Shown here in pieces: positions 1-9,327 of a stretch of DNA of 64,000 nucleotides; the first letter of the stretch is position 1; each line of letters opens with the position of its first letter. Both the position numbers and the translations under genes were made by a program. Source of the DNA: Azospirillum lipoferum. Its GTDB lineage: Bacteria; Pseudomonadota; Alphaproteobacteria; Azospirillales; Azospirillaceae. The notes beneath the pieces were generated by a model. The model saw only the letters and a list, made by a program, of their open reading frames with translations. It was not told the DNA's origin and searched no databases. The stretch is taken from assembly GCF_024170005.1 (NCBI RefSeq), contig NZ_JALJXJ010000003.1:434001-498000 (forward strand), written 5' to 3'.

Positions 1-203
1 TAGATGCCGACACGGCGGTCGGAGCGCGGGATGCCGAGGCCGGTGGACGCATTGCCCTGCGGGTCGAGGTCGATCACCAGCACCCGCTTGCCGATGACAG
101 CGAGCGCGGTGGCAAGGTTGATCGTCGTCGTGGTCTTGCCCACGCCGCCCTTCTGGTTGGCAATCGCAACCACGCGGGCAAGGGGACGGGTGACGGCAGA
201 CAT
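1..203 (-). CDS. parA: Chromosome partitioning ATPase ParA (N-terminal part, cut by window edge)
   Basis: The first 67 residues are visible; the rest lies beyond position 1. They contain the deviant Walker A motif KGGVGKTTT (residues 18-26) and the following DLDPQGN segment typical of ParA/Soj ATPases. ParA uses ATP-dependent DNA binding to move ParB-parS complexes and segregate newly replicated origins. ATG at 203 is preceded by an AGAGG ribosome site. The gene follows rsmG on the same strand, in the conserved mnmG-rsmG-parA(-parB) order, and parS-like sites lie nearby, which supports chromosomal ParA over a plasmid or MinD-type homologue. parB should lie just outside the window. Confidence 0.95.
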   Translation of the reverse strand, partial: MSAVTRPLARVVAIANQKGGVGKTTTTINLATALAVIGKRVLVIDLDPQGNASTGLGIPRSDRRVGI

Positions 204-265
204 GGCAGCCTCTCGGGAGTCCGGTTGGCGGGAGAAGGGCGGAGGAAGAGTGTCAGGCACGGTTT

Positions 266-880
266 TCACGCACGCTCAAGGTCACTCACACGCAGGATGG
301 TTCCGCTGGGATCGGTGCGGCTGTCAAATCGCTCAGGTTCCATTGTCCAATATCGCGTGGAGGCGGTCAATTCGTCGTCCAGCGCCGCGCCCTTCAGGAA
401 CAGGCACTTGCCACGTGAGCCGATGAAGGGATGGGCCCAGCCGAACAGGTCGGCCAGCGGGGCCAGCGCACGGGCGGTGACGACATCGGCGTCGATGCCG
501 GTGACGGTTTCGATCCGCTTGGTGTGGACGGTGACCGGCGCCTCGCAGACCCGCGCCACTTCGCGCAGGAAAGCGCATTTGCGCACGTCGCTCTCGATCA
601 GATGGACCTGCGGCACGCCGAGGATGGCAAGCACCAGACCGGGAAAGCCGGCACCGCTGCCGAGATCGACCAGCACGCGCGTGTGGTCCGGCAGCAGCGG
701 ATAAAGCTGTGCGGAATCGAGGAAGTGGCGCTTCCAGGCATCGGGCAGGGTGGAGGGACCGACCAGATTGATCTTCGGCTGCCACTTGCGCAGCAGACCT
801 TCATAGGCGATCAGGCGGTCGAGCGTTTCACGTGAAACACCCGTGGCTTCCTGAAAGGCAACCGCATCGAACCCGCTCAT
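266..880 (-). CDS. rsmG: 16S rRNA (guanine-527-N7)-methyltransferase RsmG (GidB)
   Basis: A 204-residue protein of normal RsmG length. It methylates G527 of 16S rRNA using S-adenosylmethionine; loss in other bacteria gives low-level streptomycin resistance. The SAM-binding motif [11 protein letters not shown] is at residues 71-81 and the early KWQPKINLV segment is typical of the family. Its ATG overlaps the mnmG stop by four bases (ATGA, 877-880), so translation is probably coupled. Residues 15-19 (VSRET) are encoded by a parS-like palindrome, so this stretch serves both as protein code and as a likely ParB site. Confidence 0.97.
   Translation of the reverse strand: MSGFDAVAFQEATGVSRETLDRLIAYEGLLRKWQPKINLVGPSTLPDAWKRHFLDSAQLYPLLPDHTRVLVDLGSGAGFPGLVLAILGVPQVHLIESDVRKCAFLREVARVCEAPVTVHTKRIETVTGIDADVVTARALAPLADLFGWAHPFIGSRGKCLFLKGAALDDELTASTRYWTMEPERFDSRTDPSGTILRVSDLERA
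824..839. promoter_or_regulatory. parS-like ParB-binding site 1 (inside rsmG)
   Basis: cGTTTCACGTGAAACa matches the near-universal 16-bp parS consensus TGTTTCACGTGAAACA at 15 of 16 positions, with a perfect 14-bp palindromic core (825-838). It lies within rsmG codons 15-19, under 1 kb from parA. Confidence 0.85.
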
Positions 881-2757
881 TCCGCCGCCACCCCGGACGA
901 AGCGACGTCACGGCGCTTCACGTGGCGGAGCAGGGCAACCAGTGCCGCCGGCGTCATTCCGGGGATGCGCGCCGCAGCCCCCAGCGTCGCCGGACGCGAC
1001 TGGCGCAGCTTCTGCCGGATTTCGGCGGACAGGCTGCCAATGCCGTCGACATCCAGATCGTCGGGCAGGGCGAGGGACTCGTCCTTGCGGAAGGCGCGGA
1101 TGTCGGCCTCCTGCCGGCCGAGATAGCCGGCATATTTGCCGTCGATCTCCAGCTGCTCGGCAATGTCCTGCGCGATCTCCCCCAGCTCTGGCCACAGGCG
1201 GGCAAGGGCCGCGAGGTCGATGTCGGGATAGCGCAGCAGGTCGGCGGCACTGCGGCGCACTCCGTCCTGGTTCACCGCAACCCCCTGGCGCGCCAGTTCA
1301 ACCGGCGTCGCTTGGAGCGAGGCGACCAGGGCACGACCGGCGGACAGGGCCGCGCTTTTGGCAGCGAAAACATCGCGGCGTTCGGAGCCGACACAGCCAA
1401 TGACGACACCCTTGTCGGTCAGCCGCTGGTCGGCGTTGTCGGCGCGCAGCAGCAGCCGGTATTCGGCTCGCGAGGTGAACATGCGGTAGGGCTCGTTGGT
1501 GCCGCGGCCGATCAGATCGTCGATCAGCACGCCGATATAGGCGTCGGCACGATCGAGCACGAAGCCGTCCCGGTTGCCGCTCGCCGCCAGGGCGGCGTTG
1601 ATGCCAGCCATCAGGCCCTGGGCCGCCGCCTCTTCATAACCGGTGGTGCCGTTGATCTGGCCGGCCAGGAACAGGCGCGGCGCCCGGCGGGTCTCCAGCG
1701 TCGGCTTCAGTTCCCGCGGGTCGACATAATCATATTCGATGGCGTAGCCGGGGCGGATCATCACCACCTTCTCCAAACCCGGCATGCTGGCGAGGATGCC
1801 GAGCTGCACGTCGCGGGGCAGGGAGGTGGAGATGCCATTCGGGTAGACGGTGGGATCGTCCAGCCCTTCCGGTTCGAGGAAAATCTGATGCTTCTCCTTC
1901 TCGGCGAAGCGGACGACCTTGTCCTCGATCGACGGGCAATAGCGCGGACCGGTGCCGGTGATCTGGCCGGAATACATCGGGGCGCGATGCAGGTTGGCGC
2001 GGATCAGCGCATGCGCTTCCGGCGTCGTCCAGGTGATCGCGCAGTCGATCTGCGGCGTATCGATCCGCTCCGTCATATAGGAGAAGGGCGGCGGCGGCAG
2101 GTCACCCGGCTGCTTCTCCAGAGCGTCCCAATCGATGGTGCGGCCGTCGAGGCGCGGCGGGGTGCCGGTCTTCAGCCGGCCGAGCGGAAAGCCGAGCCGA
2201 GCCAGCGTGTCCGACAGGCCAATGGAAGGCGCCTCGCCGACGCGGCCGGCGGGGGTGCGCTCCTCGCCGATATGGATCAGGCCGCGCAGAAAGGTGCCGG
2301 TGGTCAGCACCACGGCACCGGCCTGGATGGTCTCGCCGGCCCCGGTCACGACACCGGTGATGCGCTGCTCGGCATCGACGATCAGGTCTTCGGCACCGCC
2401 GGCTTCGATGAACAGGTTCTCCTGCTCTGCCAGCAGAGACTGCATCGCCTGACGATAGAGCTTGCGGTCGGCCTGGGCGCGCGGGCCGCGCACGGCGGGT
2501 CCCTTGCTGCGGTTCAGGATGCGGAACTGGATGCCGCCGCGGTCGATGGCCTTCGCCATCACACCGTCCAGCGCATCGATCTCCCGCACCAGATGGCCCT
2601 TGGCCAAGCCGCCGATGGCGGGGTTGCAGGACATCTCGCCGATGGTTTCGACCTTGTGGGTCAGCAGGAGCGTGCGCGCACCCATGCGCGCTGCCGCCGC
2701 AGCCGCCTCACAGCCGGCGTGACCGCCGCCGACAACGATGACATCATAGCTTCGCAT
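877..2757 (-). CDS. mnmG: tRNA uridine-5-carboxymethylaminomethyl modification enzyme MnmG (GidA)
   Basis: A 626-residue FAD protein that works with MnmE to make (c)mnm5U34 in the wobble position of tRNAs. The N-terminal dinucleotide motif [11 protein letters not shown] (residues 9-19) binds FAD, and the conserved SCNPAIGG segment follows around residue 50. ATG at 2757 is chosen because it puts the FAD strand right at the N-terminus as in homologues; ATG at 2769 or 2793 would add 4 or 12 unconserved residues. The 3' end overlaps rsmG by four bases. A perfect parS lies upstream between this gene and mnmE. Confidence 0.97.
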   Translation of the reverse strand: MRSYDVIVVGGGHAGCEAAAAAARMGARTLLLTHKVETIGEMSCNPAIGGLAKGHLVREIDALDGVMAKAIDRGGIQFRILNRSKGPAVRGPRAQADRKLYRQAMQSLLAEQENLFIEAGGAEDLIVDAEQRITGVVTGAGETIQAGAVVLTTGTFLRGLIHIGEERTPAGRVGEAPSIGLSDTLARLGFPLGRLKTGTPPRLDGRTIDWDALEKQPGDLPPPPFSYMTERIDTPQIDCAITWTTPEAHALIRANLHRAPMYSGQITGTGPRYCPSIEDKVVRFAEKEKHQIFLEPEGLDDPTVYPNGISTSLPRDVQLGILASMPGLEKVVMIRPGYAIEYDYVDPRELKPTLETRRAPRLFLAGQINGTTGYEEAAAQGLMAGINAALAASGNRDGFVLDRADAYIGVLIDDLIGRGTNEPYRMFTSRAEYRLLLRADNADQRLTDKGVVIGCVGSERRDVFAAKSAALSAGRALVASLQATPVELARQGVAVNQDGVRRSAADLLRYPDIDLAALARLWPELGEIAQDIAEQLEIDGKYAGYLGRQEADIRAFRKDESLALPDDLDVDGIGSLSAEIRQKLRQSRPATLGAAARIPGMTPAALVALLRHVKRRDVASSGVAAE

Positions 2758-2840
2758 GTGCGGGACCATAGCGGAACCGCGGCGCGGATCCAAGAGGAAG
2801 GCAGGGAGGCGGGGCGGGGACGAGTGCCGCAGGTCAGCGC

Positions 2841-2856
2841 TGTTTCACGTGAAACA
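2841..2856. promoter_or_regulatory. parS site 2 (perfect 16-bp match, mnmG-mnmE intergenic)
   Basis: TGTTTCACGTGAAACA, a perfect palindrome identical to the consensus ParB-binding site. It lies in the 135-bp gap between mnmE and mnmG and is the best parS in the window, about 2.6 kb from parA and 9.7 kb from the predicted origin. Confidence 0.93.
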
Positions 2857-2892
2857 CGCCCCACTCGCTTGCCGCCCCTCACTTGCCCTCCC

Positions 2893-4221
2893 TCACTTGC
2901 CGATGCAGAAGTCCCGGAAGATCACGTCCAGCAAATCCTCCACATCGACCCGTCCGGTGATGCGCCCCAATGCCCGGCTGGCGAGACGCACATCCTCCGC
3001 CGCCAGTTCGGGCAACGGGGCCTCCAGCGCCCGCAGCAGCGACTCCCGGCATTCGGTCAGCGCCGCCCGGTGACGGGCTCGGGTCAGCGACGGCGCGCTG
3101 CCGATGGCGAGACGGTCGGCACTGAACTCAGTCAGTTTTTCTTCCAGCAGCTTCAGCCCGTCACCGGTCTGGGCGGAGACCAGGATCGGAGACAGATCCG
3201 GGCGCAGGTCGGTGGCTGTCGCGAGGTCGGTCTTGTTGAACACCACCACCGTGTCACGGTCGATCAGGTCCAGCGTCGCCGGGTCGAGATCGGGCAGGGT
3301 GGTGGCATCGAACACCGCAACCTTCACATCGGCGCGTGCCGCCCGGTCGCGGGCGCGGCGGATGCCTTCCTCCTCCACCTCGTCGGCGGCGGCCTCGCGC
3401 AGACCGGCGGTGTCGGCCAGCACGACCGGGTAGCCGCCAAGGTCGAGATGCACCTCGATGATGTCGCGGGTGGTGCCGGCCCGGGCGGAGACGATGGCGG
3501 CGTCGCGCCGGGCGAGCGCATTCAGCAGGCTCGACTTGCCGGCGTTCGGCGCACCGACGATGGCGATGTGCAGGCCTTCACGCAGACGCTCGCCACGGCC
3601 ACCGTCATCGAGATGGGCGGCAATCTCCGCGGCCAGCCCGCCGATCACCGGACGGACGGCATCGGCGACACCGCCCGGCAGATCGTCCTCGGCGAAGTCG
3701 ATGTCGGCCTCGATGTGGGCAAGCGCGCGGGTCAGCCGCTCTCGCCAGCCGTCATAGAGCCGGCCGAGCGCTCCCTCCATCTGCCGCAAAGCCTGCCGGC
3801 GCTGGGCATTGGTCTCGGCATCGATCAGGTCGGCAACCGCCTCGGCCTCGGTCAGGTCGAGCTTGCCGTTCTCGAAGGCGCGGCGGGTGAACTCGCCGGG
3901 TTCGGCCAGCCGCAGGGCGGGCAGGGTGGCAAGCGTCTCGATCACGCCGGTGACGACAGCCCGGCCGCCATGCAGATGCAGCTCCACCACATCCTCGCCG
4001 GTGAAGCTGGCGGGGGCGGTGAAGCGCAGGACCAGTGCGTCGTCGAGCGCATCGCCGGTCTTGGGATCGCGCAGCTTGGTCAGCACGGCGCGGCGCGGTT
4101 CGGGCAGGGGACGGCCGGTCAACGAGGCGAGGGCGGATCCGGCCTCCGGCCCTGAAATGCGAACCACCGCCACACCGGATCGGCCGGGGGCGGTGGCGAG
4201 CGCGTAGATGGTGGTGAACAT
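2893..4221 (-). CDS. mnmE: tRNA modification GTPase MnmE (TrmE)
   Basis: A 442-residue GTPase that partners MnmG in wobble-uridine modification. Visible motifs: G1 GAPNAGKSS (223-231), G2/switch I around AGTTRD (248-253), G3 DTAG (270-273), G4 NKTD (329-332), and the C-terminal CIGK (439-442), whose Cys is characteristic of MnmE. The N-terminal folate-binding domain covers about residues 1-115. It sits 10 bp downstream of the ferredoxin gene on the same strand and is probably in that operon. Length is normal for the family. Confidence 0.97.
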   Translation of the reverse strand: MFTTIYALATAPGRSGVAVVRISGPEAGSALASLTGRPLPEPRRAVLTKLRDPKTGDALDDALVLRFTAPASFTGEDVVELHLHGGRAVVTGVIETLATLPALRLAEPGEFTRRAFENGKLDLTEAEAVADLIDAETNAQRRQALRQMEGALGRLYDGWRERLTRALAHIEADIDFAEDDLPGGVADAVRPVIGGLAAEIAAHLDDGGRGERLREGLHIAIVGAPNAGKSSLLNALARRDAAIVSARAGTTRDIIEVHLDLGGYPVVLADTAGLREAAADEVEEEGIRRARDRAARADVKVAVFDATTLPDLDPATLDLIDRDTVVVFNKTDLATATDLRPDLSPILVSAQTGDGLKLLEEKLTEFSADRLAIGSAPSLTRARHRAALTECRESLLRALEAPLPELAAEDVRLASRALGRITGRVDVEDLLDVIFRDFCIGK

Positions 4222-4231
4222 CAGCGACGGA

Positions 4232-4591
4232 TCAGCCCTGCTGCCCGGGCCGCAGCTCCCGCTGCTCCGTCGTCAGCATCAGGCGTTCGACGCGGCGGCC
4301 TTCGACCAGATGGGTCTGCAGGATTTCGTCGACGTCGCCGGTGCTGCGATAGGTGTACCAGACGCCTTCCGGATAGATCACCAGCGTCGGGCCCAATTCG
4401 CAGCGGTCGAGACAGCCGGCGGAGTTGATCCGCAACTTGCCGTCGAACCCGAGTTCGCGGGCGCGGGCCTTCATATAGTCGCGCAGCTTCTCCGACCCAT
4501 GGGCGGCGCAGGAGCCGCGCCTGTGCCCGTCGGGGCGGCGGTTGGTGCAGCAGAAGACATGGGCTTCAAAGTAAGGTTTCGGATCGGTCAC
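4232..4591 (-). CDS. Thioredoxin-like [2Fe-2S] ferredoxin
   Basis: A 119-residue protein of the thioredoxin-fold 2Fe-2S ferredoxin type. Four cysteines fit the cluster ligands: Cys15, Cys28, Cys60 and Cys64 (the last two in GCLDRC), with an extra Cys14 next to the first. The start is GTG 4591, which overlaps the stop of the upstream DUF6489 gene by four bases (GTGA) and has a good GGAAGGAAG ribosome site; an upstream start would run deep into that gene. Electron donor and acceptor are unknown. It lies between DUF6489 and mnmE; a functional link to tRNA modification is inference only. Confidence 0.88.
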   Translation of the reverse strand: MTDPKPYFEAHVFCCTNRRPDGHRRGSCAAHGSEKLRDYMKARARELGFDGKLRINSAGCLDRCELGPTLVIYPEGVWYTYRSTGDVDEILQTHLVEGRRVERLMLTTEQRELRPGQQG

Positions 4592-4839
4592 TTTCTTCCT
4601 TCCTGACCCAGGGCCGACGCCATCTGGGACCAAAACATCTTCTGCATCTGCTCCATGCCCTGGATGCCGGCGGGAAGCCAGGTCTTCAGCATGGTCTCAG
4701 GGTCCATCGCCTGGAGGTTCGCACGCATCCGTTCCTGGATCTCGTGCATCATGGCATCCTGCATCGGCTTCACGTCGGGCAGGCCCAGGAAGTGCCGGGC
4801 CTCGTCCGGAGTGCAATCGATGTCGACGGTGATTTTCAT
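4588..4839 (-). CDS. DUF6489 family small protein
   Basis: An 83-residue protein beginning MKITVDIDCTPDEARHFLGL, with a helical, methionine-rich second half (several MQ and QM pairs). I recognise the family (DUF6489, alphaproteobacterial, function unknown) from this N-terminal pattern. There is no signal peptide or membrane span. It is the first gene of the run DUF6489-ferredoxin-mnmE, with four-base overlap to the ferredoxin gene and a plausible promoter at 4939-4966. The Met-rich amphipathic C-terminal part could bind a partner or membrane, but that is a guess. Confidence 0.8.
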   Translation of the reverse strand: MKITVDIDCTPDEARHFLGLPDVKPMQDAMMHEIQERMRANLQAMDPETMLKTWLPAGIQGMEQMQKMFWSQMASALGQEGRK

Positions 4840-4938
4840 GGGACCCCCTCCAGAGCCGGATCCGGCGCCCGATGCGGGAGCGGTCCGGGCATTGGCCGTG
4901 TTGATTTTGGGGTTGAGCGCCGCAGCGGCTCATGCCCC

Positions 4939-4966
4939 ACTATACAGATAGGATGCACTGGCGCAA
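4939..4966 (-). promoter_or_regulatory. Candidate sigma-70 promoter for DUF6489-ferredoxin-mnmE
   Basis: On the minus strand TTGCGC (4961-4966), a 16-bp spacer and TATAGT (4939-4944) form a good vegetative promoter, giving a leader of roughly 90 nt before ATG 4839. Confidence 0.55.
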
Positions 4967-5021
4967 CGCCACCCCGGCGCCACCTATTGTCTAACGACAC
5001 ACCAACAGATCGGACACCGCC

Positions 5022-7073
5022 ATGCCCGCCACTCCGTTGGGCGCGAACCTGCTAGGCCGGGAGACGAGCCCCTATCTGCTGCAGCACAAGGACAATCCGG
5101 TGCATTGGATGCCCTGGGGGCCGGAGGCCTTCGCCCGCGCCAAGGCGGAGAACAAGCCGGTGCTGCTGTCGGTCGGCTATGCCGCCTGCCACTGGTGCCA
5201 CGTGATGGCGCATGAGAGCTTCGAGAATCCGGAGATCGCCGGGCTGATGAACGAACTGTTCGTCAATATCAAGGTGGACCGGGAAGAGCGGCCGGACCTC
5301 GACACCATCTACCAGTCGGCACTGGCGCTGCTGGGACAGCAGGGCGGCTGGCCGCTGACCATGTTCCTGACCCCGAATGCGGAACCCTTCTGGGGCGGCA
5401 CCTATTTCCCGCCGGCCGCGCGCTATGGCCGCGCCGGCTTCCCCGACGTGCTGCGCGGCATCGCCGGCACCTATGCCAATGAGCCGGACAAGGTCGGCAA
5501 GAATGTCGATGCACTGAAATCGGCGCTCGCCGGGATGGGGGAGAACCGCTCGGCCGGTGCCGTCGATGCCGGGGTGCTCGACCAGGTGGCGCAACGGCTG
5601 CTGCGCGAGGTCGATCCGATCCATGGCGGCATCGGCAGCGCGCCGAAATTCCCGCAGGTGCCGCTGTTCGAACTGCTGTGGCGGGCTTGGCAGCGCACGG
5701 GACGCGAGCCGTTCCGCGAGGCGGTGACCCACACGCTGGCCAACATGGCGCAGGGCGGCATCTACGACCATCTCGGCGGCGGCTTCGCCCGCTATTCGGT
5801 CGATGAACGCTGGCTGGTGCCGCATTTCGAGAAGATGCTCTACGACAATGCCGAGCTGCTCGACCTGATGACTCTGGTCTGGCAGGAGACGCGCGATCCG
5901 CTGCTGGAGACGCGCATCCGCGAGACCGTCGGCTGGTTGCTGCGCGAGATGATCGCCGATGGCGGCGGCTTCGCCGCGACGCTGGACGCCGACAGCGAGG
6001 GCGAGGAGGGACTCTTCTATATCTGGAAGGAGGAGGAGGTCGACCGGCTGCTGGCCCCGGCACTGGGCGCCGACGGGCTGGCGACGTTCAAGCGCGTTTA
6101 CGAGGTGCTGCCCCAGGGCAATTGGGAAGGCGTCACCATCCTGAACCGGCTGGGTGGCCTGTCCCTGGCCGATGACGCCACCGAGGCGACCCTCGCCAGG
6201 GCGCGCGAGATCCTGCTGCGGGCGCGGGCCAAGCGGGTGCGGCCGGGCTGGGACGACAAGGTGCTGGCCGACTGGAACGGCCTGATGATCGCGGCGCTGA
6301 CCCATGCCGCCCTGGCGTTGGATGAGCCGGAATGGCTGGACGCCGCCGGCCGCGCCTTCGCCTTCGTCCGCGACCGGATGGATGCGGACGGGCGACTCTG
6401 CCACAGCTGGCGACACGGGCAGGGCAAGCATGCTGGCATGCTCGATGACTACGCCCACATGGCGCGCGCGGCCCTGGCGCTGCATGAGGCGACCGGGGAT
6501 CCGGCGGCGCTCGATCAGGCGAAGATCTGGGTGGCGACGCTCGACGCCCATTTCTGGGACGGCGCCAACGGCGGCTATTTCTTCACCGCCGACGATGCGG
6601 AGGGGCTGATCGTCCGCACCAAGAGCGCCTATGACAACGCCACGCCCAGCGGCAACGGCACCATGCTGGCGGTGCTGACCACCCTGTTCCAGCGCACCGG
6701 CGAAGATGCCTATCGCGAGCGGGCCGAGGCGCTCGCCGCCGCCTTCTCCGGTGAGCTGACGCGCAACTTCTTCCCGCTGCCGACCTTCCTGAACGCGGTG
6801 GAGCTGATGACGGCGCCCTTGCAGATCGTCATCGTCGGCCCGCCCAAGGCAGCGGAGACGGAGGCGCTGCGACGGACGGTGCTGGAGCACTCGCTGCCCA
6901 ACCGCATCCTGACCGTCCTCGCACCGGGGGCGGATCTGCCCGCCAACCATCCGGCACAGGGGAAGGGGATGCGCGACGGAACGGCGACCGCCTATGTCTG
7001 CCGCGGCATGACCTGCTCGGCGCCGGTGACGGCCCCGGCGGATCTGGCCGCCCTTCTGGCAACGAAGACCTGA
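5022..7073 (+). CDS. Thioredoxin domain-containing protein (DUF255 / YyaL family)
   Basis: A 683-residue protein with an N-terminal thioredoxin-like DUF255 domain holding CHWCHVM (Cys56 and Cys59), followed by a long alpha/alpha-toroid region like N-acyl-glucosamine epimerases (for example the [19 protein letters not shown] stretch). This layout is that of bacterial YyaL and animal SPATA20 proteins, whose biochemical role is not settled. No signal peptide, so probably cytoplasmic. It is the first of three plus-strand genes; only 17 bp separate it from ogt, suggesting co-transcription. Confidence 0.9.
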   Translation: MPATPLGANLLGRETSPYLLQHKDNPVHWMPWGPEAFARAKAENKPVLLSVGYAACHWCHVMAHESFENPEIAGLMNELFVNIKVDREERPDLDTIYQSALALLGQQGGWPLTMFLTPNAEPFWGGTYFPPAARYGRAGFPDVLRGIAGTYANEPDKVGKNVDALKSALAGMGENRSAGAVDAGVLDQVAQRLLREVDPIHGGIGSAPKFPQVPLFELLWRAWQRTGREPFREAVTHTLANMAQGGIYDHLGGGFARYSVDERWLVPHFEKMLYDNAELLDLMTLVWQETRDPLLETRIRETVGWLLREMIADGGGFAATLDADSEGEEGLFYIWKEEEVDRLLAPALGADGLATFKRVYEVLPQGNWEGVTILNRLGGLSLADDATEATLARAREILLRARAKRVRPGWDDKVLADWNGLMIAALTHAALALDEPEWLDAAGRAFAFVRDRMDADGRLCHSWRHGQGKHAGMLDDYAHMARAALALHEATGDPAALDQAKIWVATLDAHFWDGANGGYFFTADDAEGLIVRTKSAYDNATPSGNGTMLAVLTTLFQRTGEDAYRERAEALAAAFSGELTRNFFPLPTFLNAVELMTAPLQIVIVGPPKAAETEALRRTVLEHSLPNRILTVLAPGADLPANHPAQGKGMRDGTATAYVCRGMTCSAPVTAPADLAALLATKT

Positions 7074-7090
7074 TTTTGCGGGAGGACCCC

Positions 7091-7588
7091 ATGGCGCATC
7101 TTTCCATCGACAGCCCGCTCGGCCCCCTGATGCTGGCCGGCGACGGATCCGCCCTGACTTCGGTCGGCTGGGGCCGCTTCGAACGGGACGAGCCGGACGC
7201 GCTGCTGGTCGAGACGGCCCGCCAGCTGGAGGCCTATTTCACGGGACGGCTCCAGCGCTTCGACCTGCCGCTGAAGCCGGCGGGCACCGCCTTCCGGCGC
7301 AGCGTGTGGGATGCGATGCTGGCGATCCCCTATGGCGGCACCGCGACCTATGGCGGGGTGGCGAAGATGCTGGGCAGCGGGCCGCGCGCGGTCGGTGGCG
7401 CCTGCGGCGCCAACCCGATCCCGATCGTCATTCCCTGTCACCGGATATTGGCCAGCGGCGGGGCGCCCGGCGGCTATTCCGGCCATGGCGGGCTCGACAC
7501 CAAGGCGTGGCTGCTGGCCCTGGAGCGCCGGCATGCCGGCATAAGCCAGGGCAACGGTGCGGCGGCGGAGCAGTTCGCGCTGCTCTGA
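7091..7588 (+). CDS. ogt: Methylated-DNA--[protein]-cysteine S-methyltransferase (Ogt type)
   Basis: A 165-residue suicide repair protein that transfers alkyl groups from O6-alkylguanine to its own cysteine. The active site PCHR is present (Cys116) in IPIVIPCHRIL, and the DNA-binding AFRRSVWDAML helix precedes it. ATG 7091 follows a strong GGGAGGA ribosome site at five bases. There is no N-terminal Ada-type AraC domain, so this is a stand-alone repair enzyme rather than the regulator. It follows the thioredoxin-domain gene by 17 bp and precedes qor. Confidence 0.95.
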   Translation: MAHLSIDSPLGPLMLAGDGSALTSVGWGRFERDEPDALLVETARQLEAYFTGRLQRFDLPLKPAGTAFRRSVWDAMLAIPYGGTATYGGVAKMLGSGPRAVGGACGANPIPIVIPCHRILASGGAPGGYSGHGGLDTKAWLLALERRHAGISQGNGAAAEQFALL

Positions 7589-7635
7589 AGGCCGGGCGAT
7601 ACTCAACGACCAAACGATAAGGGAAACCAACCACC

Positions 7636-8610
7636 ATGGTTCACGCGATCCGCATCCATGAGCATGGCGGGCCGGAGGTTCTGCGCTGGGACGAGATCGA
7701 GGTGGGAGAGCCCGGTCCCGGTCAGGTCCGCATCCGCCAGACCGCCGTCGGGCTGAACTACATCGACACCTATCACCGCTCCGGCGCCTACAAGCTGCCG
7801 GATCTGCCGGCGGTGATCGGCATGGCGGGATCCGGCGTGGTCGAAGCGCTGGGGCCGGACGTCACCACGCTGAAGGTCGGCGACCGCGTCGGCTACGCCA
7901 TGTCTATCGGCGCCTATGCCGAGAGCCGCCTGATCGCCGCCGACCGGCTGGTGCCGCTGCCGAGCTGGCTCGACGAGCAGGCCACCGCCGCCACGTTGCT
8001 GCAGGGTCTGACCGCACAGTATCTGCTGCGCAGCACCTATGTGGTGCAACCCGGCGACACCATCCTGGTCCAGGCTGCCGCCGGCGGGGTGGGGCTGCTG
8101 CTGTGTTCCTGGGCGCGGCATCTCGGCGCCACGGTGATCGGCACCGTCGGCTCGGAGGAAAAGGCCGAGCTGGCGAAGGCCCATGGCTGCCACCACACCA
8201 TCGACTACACCCGCGAGGATTTCGTCGCCCGGGTGAAGGAGCTGACGGACGGGAAGGGCGTGCCGGTGGTCTATGACGGCGTCGGCAAGACGACCTTCAT
8301 CAAGGGGCTCGACTGCCTGCGGCCACGCGGGCTGATGGTGCTGTTCGGTGCAGCGTCGGGCGCACCGGCACCGCTGGATCTGGGTCTACTGGCGGCGAAG
8401 GGGTCGCTCTATGTGACGCGGCCGACGCTGGCGACCTACACCGCCAAGCGGGAGGATCTGATGGCCTCGGCCGCGGATCTGTTCGACGCGGTGAAGAATG
8501 GCGGCGTGACGTTCACGGTCAACCAGCGCTTCGCGCTGAAGGACACCGCCGACGCGCACCGGGCGCTGGAATCGCGGGCGACGACCGGGTCGACGGTGCT
8601 GGTGCCGTAA
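7636..8610 (+). CDS. qor: NADPH:quinone oxidoreductase, MDR superfamily
   Basis: A 324-residue zinc-independent medium-chain dehydrogenase. The coenzyme-binding AAGGVG is at residues 148-153, and the N-terminal quinone-reductase pattern GLNYIDTYHRSGAY is at about 39-53. The zinc ligands of alcohol dehydrogenases are absent, fitting a quinone oxidoreductase that reduces quinones with NADPH. An AAGGGAA ribosome site precedes the ATG. It converges on dnaQ; an 8-bp GC hairpin lies between the two stops. Confidence 0.93.
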   Translation: MVHAIRIHEHGGPEVLRWDEIEVGEPGPGQVRIRQTAVGLNYIDTYHRSGAYKLPDLPAVIGMAGSGVVEALGPDVTTLKVGDRVGYAMSIGAYAESRLIAADRLVPLPSWLDEQATAATLLQGLTAQYLLRSTYVVQPGDTILVQAAAGGVGLLLCSWARHLGATVIGTVGSEEKAELAKAHGCHHTIDYTREDFVARVKELTDGKGVPVVYDGVGKTTFIKGLDCLRPRGLMVLFGAASGAPAPLDLGLLAAKGSLYVTRPTLATYTAKREDLMASAADLFDAVKNGGVTFTVNQRFALKDTADAHRALESRATTGSTVLVP

Positions 8611-8621
8611 GAGGTTGGATC

Positions 8622-8643
8622 GGGGGGCGGAAACCCCGCCCCC
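8622..8643. terminator. GC hairpin between convergent qor and dnaQ
   Basis: GGGGGCGG (8623-8630) and CCGCCCCC (8636-8643) form an 8-bp stem with a five-base loop exactly between the two stop codons. There is no uridine tract on either strand, so it is a weak or Rho-assisted terminator candidate. Confidence 0.4.
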
Positions 8644-9327
8644 TCACTCCACCGCCCACAGCGGGTTCTTGATCTTCTTCAGCATCTCCGCATGCGCCGC
8701 GGCCTCTTCGTCGCTGACGGCGAAGACGCGGGCTTCGCGGAAGGGGCGGTCGATCCGGACCGGGCCGGTGGCACCACTCTTCGCCGCCGGGCCGCCGGCA
8801 AAGGACAGGCCGGTCTGCCGGCCGCCCAGCAGTTCCAGATAGACCTCGGCCAGCAGCTGGGCGTCGAGCAGCGCGCCGTGCAGGGTGCGGTTGGAGTTGT
8901 CGACGCCGAAGCGCTTGCACAGCGCGTCCAGGGTGGCGGGCGATCCCGGGAACTTCTGCCGGGCCATCAGCAGCGTGTCGACGGCGCGGTCCTTCGGCAT
9001 CACCGGATAGCCGGCGATCTTCAGCTCCCAATTCAGGAAGTGCATGTCGAAGGCGGCGTTGTGGATCACCAGCGGCGCGTCGCCGATGAAATTGACGAAG
9101 TCGGCGGCGACGTCGTTGAACAGCGGCTTGTCGGCCAGAAACTCCGTGCTCAGCCCATGGACGGCGAAGGCCTCCGGCGGCATGTCGCGTTCCGGATTGA
9201 GATAGACGTGGAAGCGTTCGCCGGTGGCGAGGTGGTTGACCAGCTCGATGCAGCCGATCTCGACCAGCCGGTGACCCTCCTCCGGCTTGAAGCCCGTGGT
9301 TTCGGTGTCGAGAACGATTTCACGCAT
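8644..9327 (-). CDS. dnaQ: DNA polymerase III epsilon subunit (3'-5' proofreading exonuclease)
   Basis: A 227-residue DEDDh exonuclease. Exo I is DTETTG (Asp7, Glu9), Exo II HNAAFD and Exo III HGALLDA, the full catalytic set. It proofreads for the replicative polymerase. ATG 9327 is chosen because the catalytic strand starts at residue 2 as in homologues; the upstream in-frame region is coaE coding sequence. It overlaps coaE by eight bases, completing the run ppsR-maf-aroE-coaE-dnaQ, an order also found next to the Caulobacter origin. Confidence 0.96.
   Translation of the reverse strand: MREIVLDTETTGFKPEEGHRLVEIGCIELVNHLATGERFHVYLNPERDMPPEAFAVHGLSTEFLADKPLFNDVAADFVNFIGDAPLVIHNAAFDMHFLNWELKIAGYPVMPKDRAVDTLLMARQKFPGSPATLDALCKRFGVDNSNRTLHGALLDAQLLAEVYLELLGGRQTGLSFAGGPAAKSGATGPVRIDRPFREARVFAVSDEEAAAHAEMLKKIKNPLWAVE

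Noticed and set aside
2865..2903. Three imperfect copies of CCTCACTTGCC at the 3' end of mnmE
   Set aside because: Short, imperfect and partly coding; probably chance or local slippage with no visible function.
832..4155. A 1107-codon open frame on the plus strand opposite mnmG and mnmE
   Set aside because: It is antisense to two certain genes; such frames are common in GC-rich DNA, and the product is low-complexity with no domain.
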